64,000 nt of DNA from Sisyra terminalis (GCA_958496175.1 OY292278.1:39990001-40054000), one strand, 5' to 3'. Numbered from the stretch's first letter, positions 24,055 through 34,830 are shown. Made by a program: numbers and translations. Notes: a model not told the origin generated them from the letters alone.

Positions 24055-26220
24055 TATATACACTTCAATGCAAGAGGCTATTAACCAATGAGATAAGGAG
24101 ATTCAAAAGAAATTGAATAAAGCTACTCCTAGAGAAGCAATTTACCATGCTTATAGCCCTAGATCTTTTGATTTTTTTCTAGAAAAATAACATTAAAAAA
24201 AATTGTAATGGTGATCCATTTGGTGCACCAATTACATCATTTAGTTTATTTATTTTTATTTTATACATTCTTCTCTAAAATTTACTAACGCAAGGAAAAA
24301 ATGCCTCAAATTCCTAATTCTTCATGTAAACTCTTCTTTATTCTTGACTCTTCGACTCTTCTTCATGTTGAAATCAATTAGCAGAAATTTTACAATCAAA
24401 GAATTGCAAAAATGAGAATAAATATCACTGGATTTGTATTGTTAAATGAAATTGTGTTTGTATTTGTATTGGCAACCCCTTAATGAAAGTTCTCGATCAT
24501 TAATCGCATAAGCACCAATTTGCAAATTCGAATTTCTATCAAATTTTATTTTCCATCGTAATTTATTTCATGGGGACATTACACCAACAATGCAACAATT
24601 TTAAAGCTTTTATAGTTCACCCATTAAGCCATTTAATTATGCAAACGATTTAATTGGCTAAAGTTTGTGTATCTCAATTAATTTAAACAGGCCAAATTTC
24701 TATGGGAAAATGTTAACAACGTAATTTTAAAAGTTTTTAAACAATTTAAAAATAAAATTTAATTTATCATAATTGTATTAATGGTTTCAAAATATATATT
24801 TTGAATATTGTATTAATTTTAAAAGGGAAAAATATATTTTTTTTGTTAATTTTTTCCAAGAGTTTCCCTTACTTGAACTTGAAGTTAAATACGAGTTAAT
24901 AAAAATATAAGTATGATATCTATACCACATATTTATTCTTAGAATATTAAGATATCTTTTTCGGCTATAAAAAAACTTAATTTATTTATTTTACGAAAGG
25001 GATCTCATAATTAGTCCAAGTTTCATTTCTTATTGGTAGCTTTTGTGTAATGAATACAATTACGAATACTGGAACACTATAATTACTCCGAATATGTCCC
25101 TATAACTACATATTAAATTTAATATTTCATTAGTACTTCCTAGGGACTCCATAAAAAATGTTATTTCATTCTAAGTTCATCTAAGTTTTACATAAAATGA
25201 ATATGAATCCAAAATGCATTTCTCAATAAATAAAATGATAACATTCATAAGTAAAGAAAACCTCCAAAGCTTTAAAATTTTAACAACTTTTAATAATGGA
25301 AAAAAAAGCTGTCAGTACTTCTGTTTGTAAATATTACAATTCCAAATATTGTTATCTTTGCAAATTTGCCACCCTTGGCACTAGCCCTAAGTATTCCTGA
25401 TCTAAATTCAACGCTAAATGAAACACTTATCTATAGGCTTGTTTATTATTGCAAATATATCGCAATCTTTTCACGAAGCAATAAACTTCGTTTATATTTT
25501 TTTGTTATTGTAAACCTTAAATAAAATTTCTTAAAATTTACGTATTATCCATCGGAATTTGAACTAATGGTCATTTTTTAAATGCTTTAATTTTCGTTGG
25601 TTTCATTAAAGTTTTTGGATTTAATGAAAAATGGAGTTGTAGAAAACTTACATAATCTATTGATTATGGTTTCCAATGATTTTCTTTTGTGGTCATATTT
25701 TGATTAATTTGTTTGATTAACATTGATACATACTGGGTATATGGTTTGGTGAAGTTTTGCAACATGTGAAATCTTTAAAACAATTTAATTGCAGCTTATA
25801 GCCTTAGCCTTACTGGAAAAATAACCGGTATTGTAGCTTTTACTAGAACTAAGAAACCGTCGATAATTTCCTCAAATCTATTCTATTCGAAAATCATAGA
25901 GAAAACTTTTCCATTTTCATGCCGAATCAAATTTCCAGGTTCTATAGTTATTATATACTTTTCTGGCTTAATGTTTTTCCTTTATTTTTACCCTACATAT
26001 AGAATTCAAAGGTTCCCTTCATAATTTAAATTTCTTAGGACATGTTTTGAATATTTGAAAATATATCGTTTTCAAGTTGCAAAACTTTAATAACAATGGT
26101 CTTCCAATAATAATTATCAAAAATTTTTACAAATAGGTTCAGTAATGAATTTACAAGTAGGGCTGTGAAGCTCGGGCTTAAGGTATAACGATTTTAGGGG
26201 CGGCAAAACTTTCGAGTCCA
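24055..26220. other. AT-rich non-coding stretch (2.2 kb)
   Basis: No gene-like frame and no transposon end recognised. Confidence 0.25.
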
Positions 26221-26224
26221 CTGA

Positions 26225-26600
26225 TGATCGAGTAGCCTAGATCATTTTTTCCTAACCTGTGGTCCACGGACCCCTGGGGGTCCGCGAGCCTATGTTTGGG
26301 GGTCCGCGGTCCCATTTGAAAAAGTTTGTTTTTTGTTTTTTAATTTAATGAAGGAATACTAATATTGTCCGAAAATTGCACCTTTTTTTTCAATCAGGGG
26401 TCCTTGGCATTATGCTTAATTTCCTTGGGGGCCCGCGACTGAAAAAGGTTAGGAGCCGCTGGTCTAGATGACCGTTTCAAAGCTGGTATGGGTTGGGCTC
26501 GATCTTCGTATAGAGCAAATTTTCAATATGTCTCGATTCTGAATTTTATTAACCCTAGAGTCGCTAAACACCGTAGTAGTTTTAAAGCGATTAAGCTATA
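26225..26600 (+). repeat. tRNA-derived SINE, copy split by a MITE
   Basis: GAGTAGCCTAGAT before the MITE and GATGACCGTTTCAAAGCTGG after it form one continuous SINE head when joined. Then come a degenerate box B (GGGTTGGGCTCGATC) and the family body (TTTTATTAACCCTAGAGTCG, TAGTTTTAAAGCGATTAA). Confidence 0.6.
26243..26461. mobile_element. hAT-type MITE nested in the SINE
   Basis: The ends are CATTTTTTCCTAACC and, reversed, CAGCGGCTCCTAACC. Flanking 8-mers GCCTAGAT (26235-26242) and GTCTAGAT (26462-26469) agree at 7 of 8. Internal GGGGGTCCGCG and GGGGGCCCGCG blocks are typical of this MITE type. Confidence 0.75.
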
Positions 26601-26971
26601 TTTGAGATAGTTTTGCTATGGTAGTGTAGAAGATCTTCAGTTAAGTATATAAAGTATATGAATTTACTTTTTAATTTATTACATTACACTTTTCAATTGT
26701 TGATCCACTGATATTATGAGGACTACCAATTCGAGGATATTGAGAATATTTTAAAGATTTATACAACTTAATGATAATATTTAGGAACCGTACAATTGTG
26801 ATTTGCAATATATTTGTATATCAAACAAGCCTGTAGTTAAGTATCTCATGTAGCGCTGGATTTATACAAGGAACACTAGAGGCTAGTGCTTAGGGTGGCA
26901 ATTTGTAGAGACAATAATATATGGGGTAGAAAAAATCACACATAGAAGTAAATACTATATTTTTTCTCGTA

Positions 26972-27233
26972 ATAGATGATAAAATCAGATCTCAGCTTTT
27001 ATTAAATAAGAAGACAATTCAGGTTGCTTAAGATCGGTTTTTTTTTATTTAATATTTTTTAATATTCAAATTTGCTACGTTTCGTTACGTATCGTAACTT
27101 CATCAGGCTTCTTGAATCACAAAAATATAATATTTTCAATTTAAATTCAATAAAATTTAATTTTATTGAATTAAAATCTTATTATAAATTTATAATTATA
27201 AATTAAGATCTTAAACAACCTAAATTGTGTTCT
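26972..27233. mobile_element. Hairpin element with hammerhead-like core, copy C, 14-bp target duplication
   Basis: It is flanked by identical 14-mers TATTTTTTCTCGTA at 26958-26971 and 27234-27247. It starts ATAGATGATAAAATCAG and ends in the family tail. A complete minus-strand ribozyme core lies at 27079-27106. The right arm is largely replaced by simple AT-rich sequence (27121-27205). Confidence 0.75.
27065..27118 (-). ncRNA. Type I hammerhead ribozyme candidate, best preserved copy
   Basis: Read on the minus strand: AUUCAAGAAGC, CUGAUGA, helix II GUUACG/CGUAAC (6 bp, loop AUA), GAAA, C, GUA, GCAAAUUUGAAU. The catalytic blocks CUGANGA and GAAA are exact. The cleavage triplet would be GUA (27078-27076). 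Helix I would be AUUCAA with UUGAAU plus GC with GC. Helix III is only AC/GU with no loop, so a single molecule could not fold it. The palindrome ACGU would allow the paired (dimeric) form known for hammerheads with a minimal helix III. Confidence 0.55.
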
Positions 27234-27349
27234 TATTTTTTCTCGTACTAATATTATAATTTCCTTTTATAATAAGTTAATATTAGGAAGAAGAGAATAA
27301 AATAAGACATGTACAAATTAGTGACAAAGGTTTATTTTGCTTATTAATT

Positions 27350-27425
27350 GACGGTGGGGTCTTCCCGATGACTGATATGACGTCAGTGGGTCCTGGATTT
27401 AAATCCTGTGAAGGACCAAATTTTC
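27350..27425 (+). repeat. tRNA-like element, possible SINE head
   Basis: GACTGATATGACGTCAGTGG followed by GGATTTAAATCC (box-B-like) and a 3' AAGGACC gives a tRNA-like arrangement, but the A box is poor and there is no clear cloverleaf. It could be a second SINE family. Confidence 0.25.
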
Positions 27426-27429
27426 AAAT

Positions 27430-28980
27430 AAAATGGAATAAGTGGGATCATGAAAATAAAGAATTTGAATGTATAATGGTAATAACGAACTAAGGAAAAA
27501 CTAATTTACTAGATGGTCATTCGAAGGTTTTTCCGGTAGTATTTTCTTTGAGTCAAAGTCAATTTCGGATTTCATTCATTCGACACAAAGATAAATTTGC
27601 AATTGAAATAGCAAAAAAATAATTACGAAAAAAAATGGGTGTAAAAGGTTTAATTTGAAAGTTTCAATCGAAATCCAATCAAATTAGTGACGAGAAATTC
27701 TTAATAGCGAATCACTTAAAAAGAATATAATTTTATGGCAGATCTCGACGAGTCGAATGGAGCACATAGGGGCCGAGAACGAGGTGTTTTATAAAATGCC
27801 ATAATATTGATTTGTTTATAGTGAAGTTGATCTTAATAGGATTCCCCTAGTAGTTGATTACCATTTCAATAGAGGGATTTGTCGTTTTCAATTAAAGTTG
27901 AGCCTGAAACGACACATCCATCCCTCTCCCGTGTCTCATTCTCTCATCCACGACCGAATTATATAAAACGTTTGAGTATAAGTAGAAAATAACGGGATTT
28001 TATTTCACGTTTGTGTTCATTCCAATTGAGTTTTTAAAAAGACGATGAAAATGAAGCGAACAGAAGCGACTGAGCCCAGTTGTGGAAAACGAGTCGAACA
28101 AGGACACATTGCGAATTTCCTTCGACCAAAGATTCGCCTTTGAACTAATCGTATCTTTGCCGGTTTTTTTCTTCTTCTTCTTCTTCATTCCTCGCATTTC
28201 CATTCCGTCAACTGACGTGGATTTAAGGGTAATTCGTTCTGATTATTTTAGGACGATTAGGATTTTATTTGGTCTTTAAGCACTGGTCGTTAAAGTTTAT
28301 CACATGTCGTGGATTTTTATTCAGAAACTATTGGATACTTACACTTGGCTGAAGTAAACGTATCGAACAATTTTATTTCCCTGAATCTTAATTTTACGCT
28401 TTCTTGTTCAATTTTCTAGTTTTGTCAATTAAATGTTCAAATATCGTAAGATGTTCTCACGACGTGATTGAATTTATGCCAATGAACGATGTTGGTTTTT
28501 TTGGATTTTCGTTCGACGTAATATTGGCAAGTTGGGGTTGTGCCAATTATATATCAGCCGTGGCTGCTCTAAATGCAAGAGCTTTAACGTCTTCATAAAT
28601 CATTGCACAATATAAAATTAAAAATTTAAATTGGACTCATTTCGTAATATCCTCGCGAAATCTGAGGAAAAGTTTCGCCTCCGTTTGTGCATCGCCACAG
28701 TTGCATTTTCCAACTCATTTGAATTCTTAAAACGAAACAATACTTTCAGTAGTTTATAACCACAGGACTCTTTTACTTCATTTAATTTCGACATAGTTTC
28801 CTTCTATATTTTAAGTGTTCATCGTAAATAGCTTTTCTTTTAACGATTGCCAATAGAATGAAAAACTACTAAAAATATAGGAATTTTATTTTCTAAGCTT
28901 TTAATGATTTGAAGTTGCATACAAATAACTATTCAATTATTTTCTTACTCCAAGAATAACTTCTCAAAAAATCTTTTAGA
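27430..28980. other. Non-coding stretch with a less AT-rich island at 27880-28210
   Basis: The island contains TTATATAAAACG (about 27960, TATA-like) and, on the plus strand, a 32-codon frame from ATGAAAATGAAGCG (28044). The minus strand has a 67-codon frame rich in Lys. None resembles a known protein. The remainder holds nothing recognisable. Confidence 0.3.
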
Positions 28981-29499
28981 AGTTGGAAAAATCAAAAAAT
29001 CGTAGGTTTTCTGCCTTTTCAAAAGATAAAATCAGCCATACATGGTCATCATTTTTGATAGATGACTTAGACCTACGTATGATATATCAATTTCTACTTG
29101 ATTTTTTTGAGAAAAAGGGTCCAGACAGATCAAAAAACGTACCACCAGACAACTATCCAAATCTATAAGTGTTCTTTTTATCAATTTTTGGCATGAAGTC
29201 CTAAAAAACGTTGCGTTATTAATCTAATACAGGATTCTTCATCTTCGTGTATTATCTTCATTGTGAAGATTGGTTATTATTGCGGTCTTAAACAACTGAT
29301 ATATACCACAGATTTTGAAGTATTCAGGCAAAGAATAGTTTGTCCATCGGTAACTACGTATTCTTACGGCTTATCAACAAAATCTTATATCAGTATTATA
29401 ATGTTCAGTCCTGCTTTAATTTCGTGGGTACATCCAAATGGAATATTTTTAAAATATCACAAAATCCCCAACAAAAATATTCTACTAAAATATTTTTTA

Positions 29500-31140
29500 T
29501 TTCTAAATTTGTACAACCACAGTACTATCGAGCAAGTGCATCACATCACTAATTACATAAGTAATGCACTGGAGAAAAAAAATATTGTGTGGGATTATTT
29601 TTAGATGATGTTTCTTAGGCATTTGGTCGTGTCTGGTACCATGGTCTATTGCATAAGTCAGCAAACATTTTGCCCACCCAATTATTCAACCTTTTGGAAA
29701 GCTATCTATGGAATACAAAATTCTATGTACAATGGAAAGACGAATCGAGTTCCAAACACAAAATAGCTGTAAAAGTTCCTGTAAGTGTTCTTGAACCAAC
29801 TCTGTACATTGTTTATGTGATGGATATTCCATTGAAGGAAAATATTTGAACGACATTTGCGGATGACACTGTAATCCTGGATACAGGTCCAAGCCTTTGC
29901 ATTGCTATAACGAAGTTATAGGTTCAAATGGATAGAATTAATGAGTGGGTAAAACAATGGAAAACTAGGCTAAACAAGATTAAAACTAAGTTGGTTACGT
30001 TTACTCTGAGGAAGAACTCTTGCGGATGCAATAAGATAAAGAAGCACTGTACCCAAAATTATGCCTCTGCAAGGTATCTAAGCTTTCACCTCTATGCCTC
30101 AACTGGAAGACTCAAACCACAGCACTGCATTGTAAGATCGCCTGGATTACAGGCAAAAAGTCTTCCCAAAATCTGGCATCCTAAGTGATACTGCACAAGG
30201 TCAACAAAGACATATGGGGTCCAATTCTGGAACGTGGCAAAGCCCAACGACATTGCAATGATCAGAAGATGCCAAAGTAAAATTCTTCGGTCATTTTTAG
30301 GAGATGGTCGATATTTAAAGAATGACATCATTCAATGGGACCTTAAACTCGATGATGTTATCCAATTCATTAAGAACCTTACATCACAGTATATAAAAAG
30401 GGTGGAAAACACCCAAACAAGTTGGCATTGAAAACACTAAATGAACTCCCCCACAAGAGACCAAAAAGTAGGCATTTTAATGCTCTATTGTAATCTAATG
30501 AAATTTAACAAATTTTTGTCAAGCTGTTGTATGGTTTTAATTTTTTATATAGAGTGTTTAGGTTTTTACTTAACGTGACCATATGTCCCGCTTTGGACGG
30601 GACAGTCCCGCTTTCGGGCTTTGTGTCCCGCTGTCCCCGAAGAACCTAAAAATGTCCCGCTTTGAGAAAAAGTGACCTGTGAGAGATATTAATTCATCAC
30701 AACCAAAATCATTATGCAGGTATACTGTATACCGTATACATATACCTATAGTATAAACCCATAGGCTATAAACTTATAGTACATGAATAAAAACCATGCA
30801 AAAATAAGTATCTACAAATTTTAGCTAGTTATCACTGCCACAACTGCGGGAATGGGCAATAAATAGACCACACGTTTTATTATCTTAATTGTTCCATATA
30901 ATATTTTTTTTCTAATAAGAAAGCACTGAGTTTTACAAAATTATAACATGGTTTCCCAGTTTTCGTATTAAAATTTACAGGTGCCCCGCTTTGGAACAAA
31001 AAAATTATGGTCACGTTATTTTTACCACAATTATTCCTTCGTGACGATGGCCAGAGGAATGTAAATGCTTTGTAAAATTTTGTAAAGTTGGACTAATGTA
31101 GGCTAAGAACCCCGTAGGTAAAATTCCTACCAAATACTAT
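29500..31140 (+). pseudogene. Jockey-type LINE copy, broken, carrying a nested MITE
   Basis: Plus-strand frames spell successive reverse transcriptase pieces: NHSTIEQVHHITNYISNALE (29514), VWYHGLLHK after a frameshift (about 29632), LPTQLFNLLESYL, LYIVYVMDIPLKEN, FADDTVIL (29855-29878), then a C-terminal KPNDIAMIRRCQSKILR (about 30240) and WDLKLDDVIQFIKNLTSQYI. Frames change repeatedly and stops interrupt. The 3' UTR is split by the MITE at 30571-31018 and resumes ACCACAATTATTCC. The UTR and C-terminus match the minus-strand copy at 33340-33790. Confidence 0.8.
30571..31018. mobile_element. MITE with TAACGTGACCAT termini inserted in the LINE 3' UTR
   Basis: The ends are TAACGTGACCATATG and, reversed, TAACGTGACCATAAT. 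TTTTTAC occurs on both sides (30563-30569 and 31019-31025). Internal GTCCCGCTTT repeats cluster near the left end, with one related block near the right. The other LINE copy reads straight through the site, which proves the insertion. The 7-8 bp duplication would suit hAT, but the terminus does not start CAG, so I leave the superfamily open. Confidence 0.75.
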
Positions 31141-31149
31141 GAAAAGTAT

Positions 31150-31621
31150 AAAATTTTTATATATTTGATATACTTAAAACCCACAAATTTGTGGTTCTTT
31201 TGTCTTTTTTTTTAAATAATAATCTTTAAAGGGTTAAATTCAATTATAAAACAATCATACTAAACAAACCGACAAACATTACTTAAAATAAAATAAGCAA
31301 ACAAATAAAGGTGCACTACAATCACAAACACAATCATACTGGTTGAGAGTGTCGTGCAAAAAGCTGGAATGAGACAGCAATACTATGGGGGGAATAAAAT
31401 ACAATTGTAATGGTTGAAATTCGCCTGTCAAACAGGATGAGAACTCATGTACCACATGTACGCAAACATAAGAGTTCTTGAACTAAACAAGTCCCCATTT
31501 CTTCCCGGCCTCGTTCCCTCGCCAATCGTTACGTAATATGTCCGCACTACTCACACGAACTCATACTCATACATGCCAAGTTCAACGAGAGACGAGGAAC
31601 GAGGAACAAACTATAACTTAC
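31150..31621. other. Non-coding, less AT-rich at 31330-31620; would be intron 1 of the exon candidate
   Basis: Contains CCCGGCCTCGTTCCCTCGCC, GTTACGTAAT (a bZIP-type site) and GAGACGAGGAACGAGGAAC. No open frame. The base composition suggests constraint. Confidence 0.3.
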
Positions 31622-31737
31622 TTGTACTGAAAAGTATAGCCCACGTTAACGTGATAGCTGCCTACATCTCCCTCGGGAACCGTATCCCACTGATCCACGG
31701 GATAAATCCCTGCGGCATGTAGCCTGATCCCTACCAT
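31622..31737 (-). CDS. Candidate first coding exon of an unidentified gene (minus strand)
   Basis: On the minus strand ATG at 31737 stands in a good insect context (ATACAAATGG) with an in-frame TGA six codons upstream. It is followed by 38 codons without a stop, then a perfect donor GTAAGT at 31621. The peptide starts MVGIRLHAAGIYPVDQWD and ends HVNVGYTFQY, leaving 2 nt. Its composition is balanced, unlike the Lys/Ile/Asn/Phe-rich noise frames of this window, and the island is GC-richer. I recognise no family and see no signal peptide. Without splicing the frame would stop one codon later (39 aa). TGACGTAATT and TGACGCAG, CRE-like sites, lie 35-60 bp upstream. No fitting second exon was found in the window. 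Confidence 0.4.
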
Positions 31738-31739
31738 TT

Positions 31740-32845
31740 GTATAACAGCTGTTCACATATCATCAAATTACGTCATTAACTGCGTCATCGTTCAATCCCT
31801 ATAAAGTGATTTGAATGTATCGTAAATTACATTAAATCAATATTACCAAAAAAAAAAATCGAAAAGAAACGGGAAAGTTTCTTAGGGAATCGCTAGGTAA
31901 AAATTTTATGATCGGGCCTCAAGTGGAAACGAGGGAAACTGTTACGATTGATTGTATATTTATTATTTAATTACGCAACGTTTAAATTTATTATTAACGA
32001 GATTGCCATCAGCGTTTTAAATCTGGCATTTGGTGAACGAGGGTTGAATGTTTTCTGAGCTTTATTGGATGTTCATTTATAAAAAGATTTTTAAACTATT
32101 AACTAGTCACACAAGTTAACCCGTACCAGATTTCTTCCATATACGATTAATATTAAATTAAGAAATGATTAGAATTGTCATTAAAAAATTAATGTTTTCT
32201 TATGAAATAATCTAAAAGCTTCGTTTCTCACTTCTAAAGTAGGAATGCATAACTAAGTCCGTCACTGCGCCTGCGTGGAAATTGTTTTATAACTATGAAC
32301 TTAAGTTTAAGCTTATAACCTATTTATATATGATAGAATAATTTTTCTCGAAGCATTTCGTCGTATTTATGTGCATTTTTTAAAAGATTTTTCAACTATT
32401 AATCACACCAGTCAACTTGTATCAGATTTCTCGAAGCTTTAGTCTAGAATAAGATTAGAGAGCCAAAATTTTCAGGATAAGTTTAAATTAGAAGTGTTGA
32501 TAAAATAGTATAATTTTTCAACATCCAAATATTTGAATTACGTCGATTTTTACTCGGCAAACTAGAGTACGTCACAAAGTCGAAAGTTGTTATGCAGGCA
32601 AGGATTTATAAATGAAAAACAAAAAATTTAGAAAAGCGAATTTCTTATCCTTCAACCCCCATAAAAGATTATACAACCCTGTAATTAAACCGAGTATTTT
32701 TCGAAGTTTTGAAAGTCTAAAATTCAGTATGTAAGGTGGGATTTCAAAAGAAACAAATTTTATAATGAAATCTATCTTTTACTTATCAACTTACATAAAG
32801 AAATAATTTTTATTTGCCATTCTTTATATTGGTCCTTAGCAATTG
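31740..32845. other. Non-coding stretch upstream of the exon candidate
   Basis: CRE-like TGACGTAAT and an E-box CAGCTG lie at 31740-31790. Beyond that it is AT-rich with nothing recognised. Confidence 0.25.
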
Positions 32846-32849
32846 TGTT

Positions 32850-32925
32850 TTTTTTCTCAATTTACGGATTTTCATTAACCCTACATCGCTGAAGACATTG
32901 GTAGTTATAAAGCGACCATAAATAA
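32850..32925 (+). repeat. SINE body fragment
   Basis: CTCAATTTACGGATTTTCAT and GTAGTTATAAAGCGACC match the 3' body of the tRNA-derived SINE at 26225 and 37230. The tRNA-like head is missing. Confidence 0.5.
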
Positions 32926-33001
32926 TAATTTTAAAAAATTATCATTTTACGAAACTTTTTTTAATTTCTACCCTTTTATTGAATCTTATTGAATCTCTCT
33001 T

Positions 33002-33210
33002 ATTGAATCTTCGTACATCGTTTTGCTAGTTTCGTAGCTTCATCAGGTACTACTACAGTAACGGGTTAATTATATAAATACACACAATTAATCAGGAAAT
33101 ATTTAATTTTTTCACTTATTCATTGTGTCTTTTTATATAGTTAACCCGTTACTGTATGTCGTTATACCTGATGAAGCTACGAAAGTAGCGAAACGATATA
33201 CGAAGATTAA
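33002..33210. mobile_element. Second hairpin element family with hammerhead-like cores (copy D)
   Basis: Inverted arms: GAATCTTCGTACATCG at the left mirrors CGATATACGAAGATT at the right, and CTTCATCAGGTA mirrors TACCTGATGAAG. Each arm carries one CTGATGA...GAAAC-type core. The spacer is AT-rich. The design matches copies A-C, but the sequence differs outside the core. Confidence 0.55.
33164..33200 (+). ncRNA. Hammerhead-ribozyme-like core with GAAA tetraloop
   Basis: CUGAUGA at 33168, helix II GCUAC/GUAGC (5 bp) closed by the GNRA loop GAAA, then GAAAC to 33194. The expected GUH cleavage triplet reads GAU, so it is probably inactive. UAUAC before the core can pair with UAUA after it as helix I. 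The minus-strand core of the left arm (33020-33046) is more decayed. Confidence 0.45.
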
Positions 33211-33339
33211 ATAAAACATCAAGTATTTAATATCCAAAAAAGAAGAGGTTTATTTTCTGTAACATTATATAAACCATGGATAAGAACGTGAATAGTTTTG
33301 TTTTTCATTCAACTAGTCATAAGCTCCCCCTCACTTTGC

Positions 33340-33790
33340 TGGAAAAATTATAAAATCTGGATTTTCCAGAACGCATAGGGTCCCTAGCCTACATTTACCC
33401 GACAAAATTTTACACAACATTTACATTCCTCTGACCATTGTTGCGAGGGAATAATTGTGGCAAAAATCTAAACAACTATGCATTCTAAATTTTAAGTAAA
33501 ACAACAAAACATAAAATTTAAAAACATATAACAGTTTGACCAAAATTTGACCAACAAAAAGGCATTAATTTGCTTTCTTTTTAGTCTCTTGTGGGGGAGA
33601 TCATTTAGTATTTACAGTGCCAACTTGTTTGGGACTTCCTCCACATTTCTTATACATCGAAATGTGAGGTCTTTGATGAATTGAATGACATTCTCGACGT
33701 TATAATTCCGCTTAATATAATCATTTAATATCATTCCTGTTATGTCGACCATCTCTTAGAAATTATAGAAATAGTTTACTTTGCGATTTC
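33340..33790 (-). pseudogene. Jockey-type LINE fragment, C-terminus and 3' UTR
   Basis: On the minus strand the frame gives MILNDYIKRNYNVENVIQFI then KDLTFRCIRNVEE and a tail LNDLPHKRLK, followed by the UTR block ATGTAGGCTAGGGACCC. All of this matches the plus-strand copy at 30240-31130, so both belong to one family. Only the 3' end is present. Confidence 0.7.
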
Positions 33791-33799
33791 TGTAATTGA

Positions 33800-34555
33800 T
33801 CCAGTGCTTTATTTATTCTTATAGCAAACATAATTTAAGCGGAAACGTTGTAAGCTCTGCGTTAATTCATAAGTTAGCCAATCAAGACAAACGATTTTAT
33901 ATAATTAGATTATTATGGCATATACATAGGCAGTTCGAAAAATAAAAAATAAAAATACGAAGTTTGTAAAAATAAATGAAACCGTTTCAAAAACAGTTTG
34001 TAGAAAATAGGTTTTAAAGACTCAAAAGCACATAACTATTACATTATTAATAAGTTAGCAGATCGATTAAAGAGCTTAATTTCCAATTGTTTAAGCTCTT
34101 TATAAACTCCAATAAACTCTTTTTAAACTCCATATAAAAATCGACTTTACACTTCCGTAAAAACTTAAAAAATTTTGTGATACAACATTAAGAGTATTTG
34201 TACTGTTACTGCATGGAAGCTATATTATGATGTAGAATGCAATTTTTGATATTTTGAAACCAATTTCAATTTGGATCACCCAAGTCAACCTAAGGTATGA
34301 AAATAAACAAAAAAATACTTAAGCTTTGGTGTTTATATTTATGACAAAATAGGTCAGTCTGAAATTAAATGGATAAATTTGGTCCTTGGACTAATTTGTT
34401 GATAGGAGTATTAGTTTTGCATAATGCTTCCACTATCCCAAAAAAGATGCTTTTAGAAGTGATATATATGATCAGTACATAAATTGTTTAGTCATTAACA
34501 GCTTCCAAAAGAGGTCAATGGAGATATATTTAATTTTTAAAGAAACTCTCAAATC
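33800..34555. other. AT-rich non-coding stretch
   Basis: Nothing recognised. Confidence 0.25.
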
Positions 34556-34830
34556 TCTAATTTTCTAGATAGTTTTCGAGCTGACTTGTCAGCGGGAACG
34601 TTGGCCGTCACGTCAAGCAATTCCTGGCGGAACTAAAATGAAACAGGTGATTGTCACCATAACAGAAGATTCTTCTGTTCTCTGGCCGCCTCGACTCGGG
34701 CTTGCGATTCCCGTATTCGTTTTATCCCATGTGCAAGCGACATGTGAATGTCATCCTTCGAATCTTGCCATCCTCATTTCAAGTCGCTGCGGAAAAAAAG
34801 GAGAGTGAAATAAAATAGCGTTAATTTGTG
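34556..34830. other. Less AT-rich island, possible 5' exon or regulatory element
   Basis: On the minus strand CCTTTTTTTCCGCAG near 34790 is a good acceptor, and TTTCATTTTAG near 34635 is another. The sequence after them contains stops in all frames within 40 bp, so only an untranslated exon would fit. It contains GTCACGTCA, GGTGATTGTCACC (palindromic) and several CG dinucleotides. Confidence 0.25.

Noticed and set aside
22077..24061. 8-bp target duplication of the ATTCGG hAT-like element
   Set aside because: The flanking 8-mers TTCTATAT and GTATATAC do not match well enough; the call rests on termini and subterminal repeats only.
26221..26240. CTGATGA at 26221
   Set aside because: It lies at the edge of a SINE head with no helix II or GAAA partner.
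27350..27425. Functional tRNA gene
   Set aside because: Only a box-B-like motif is present; the A box is poor and no cloverleaf with acceptor pairing could be drawn.
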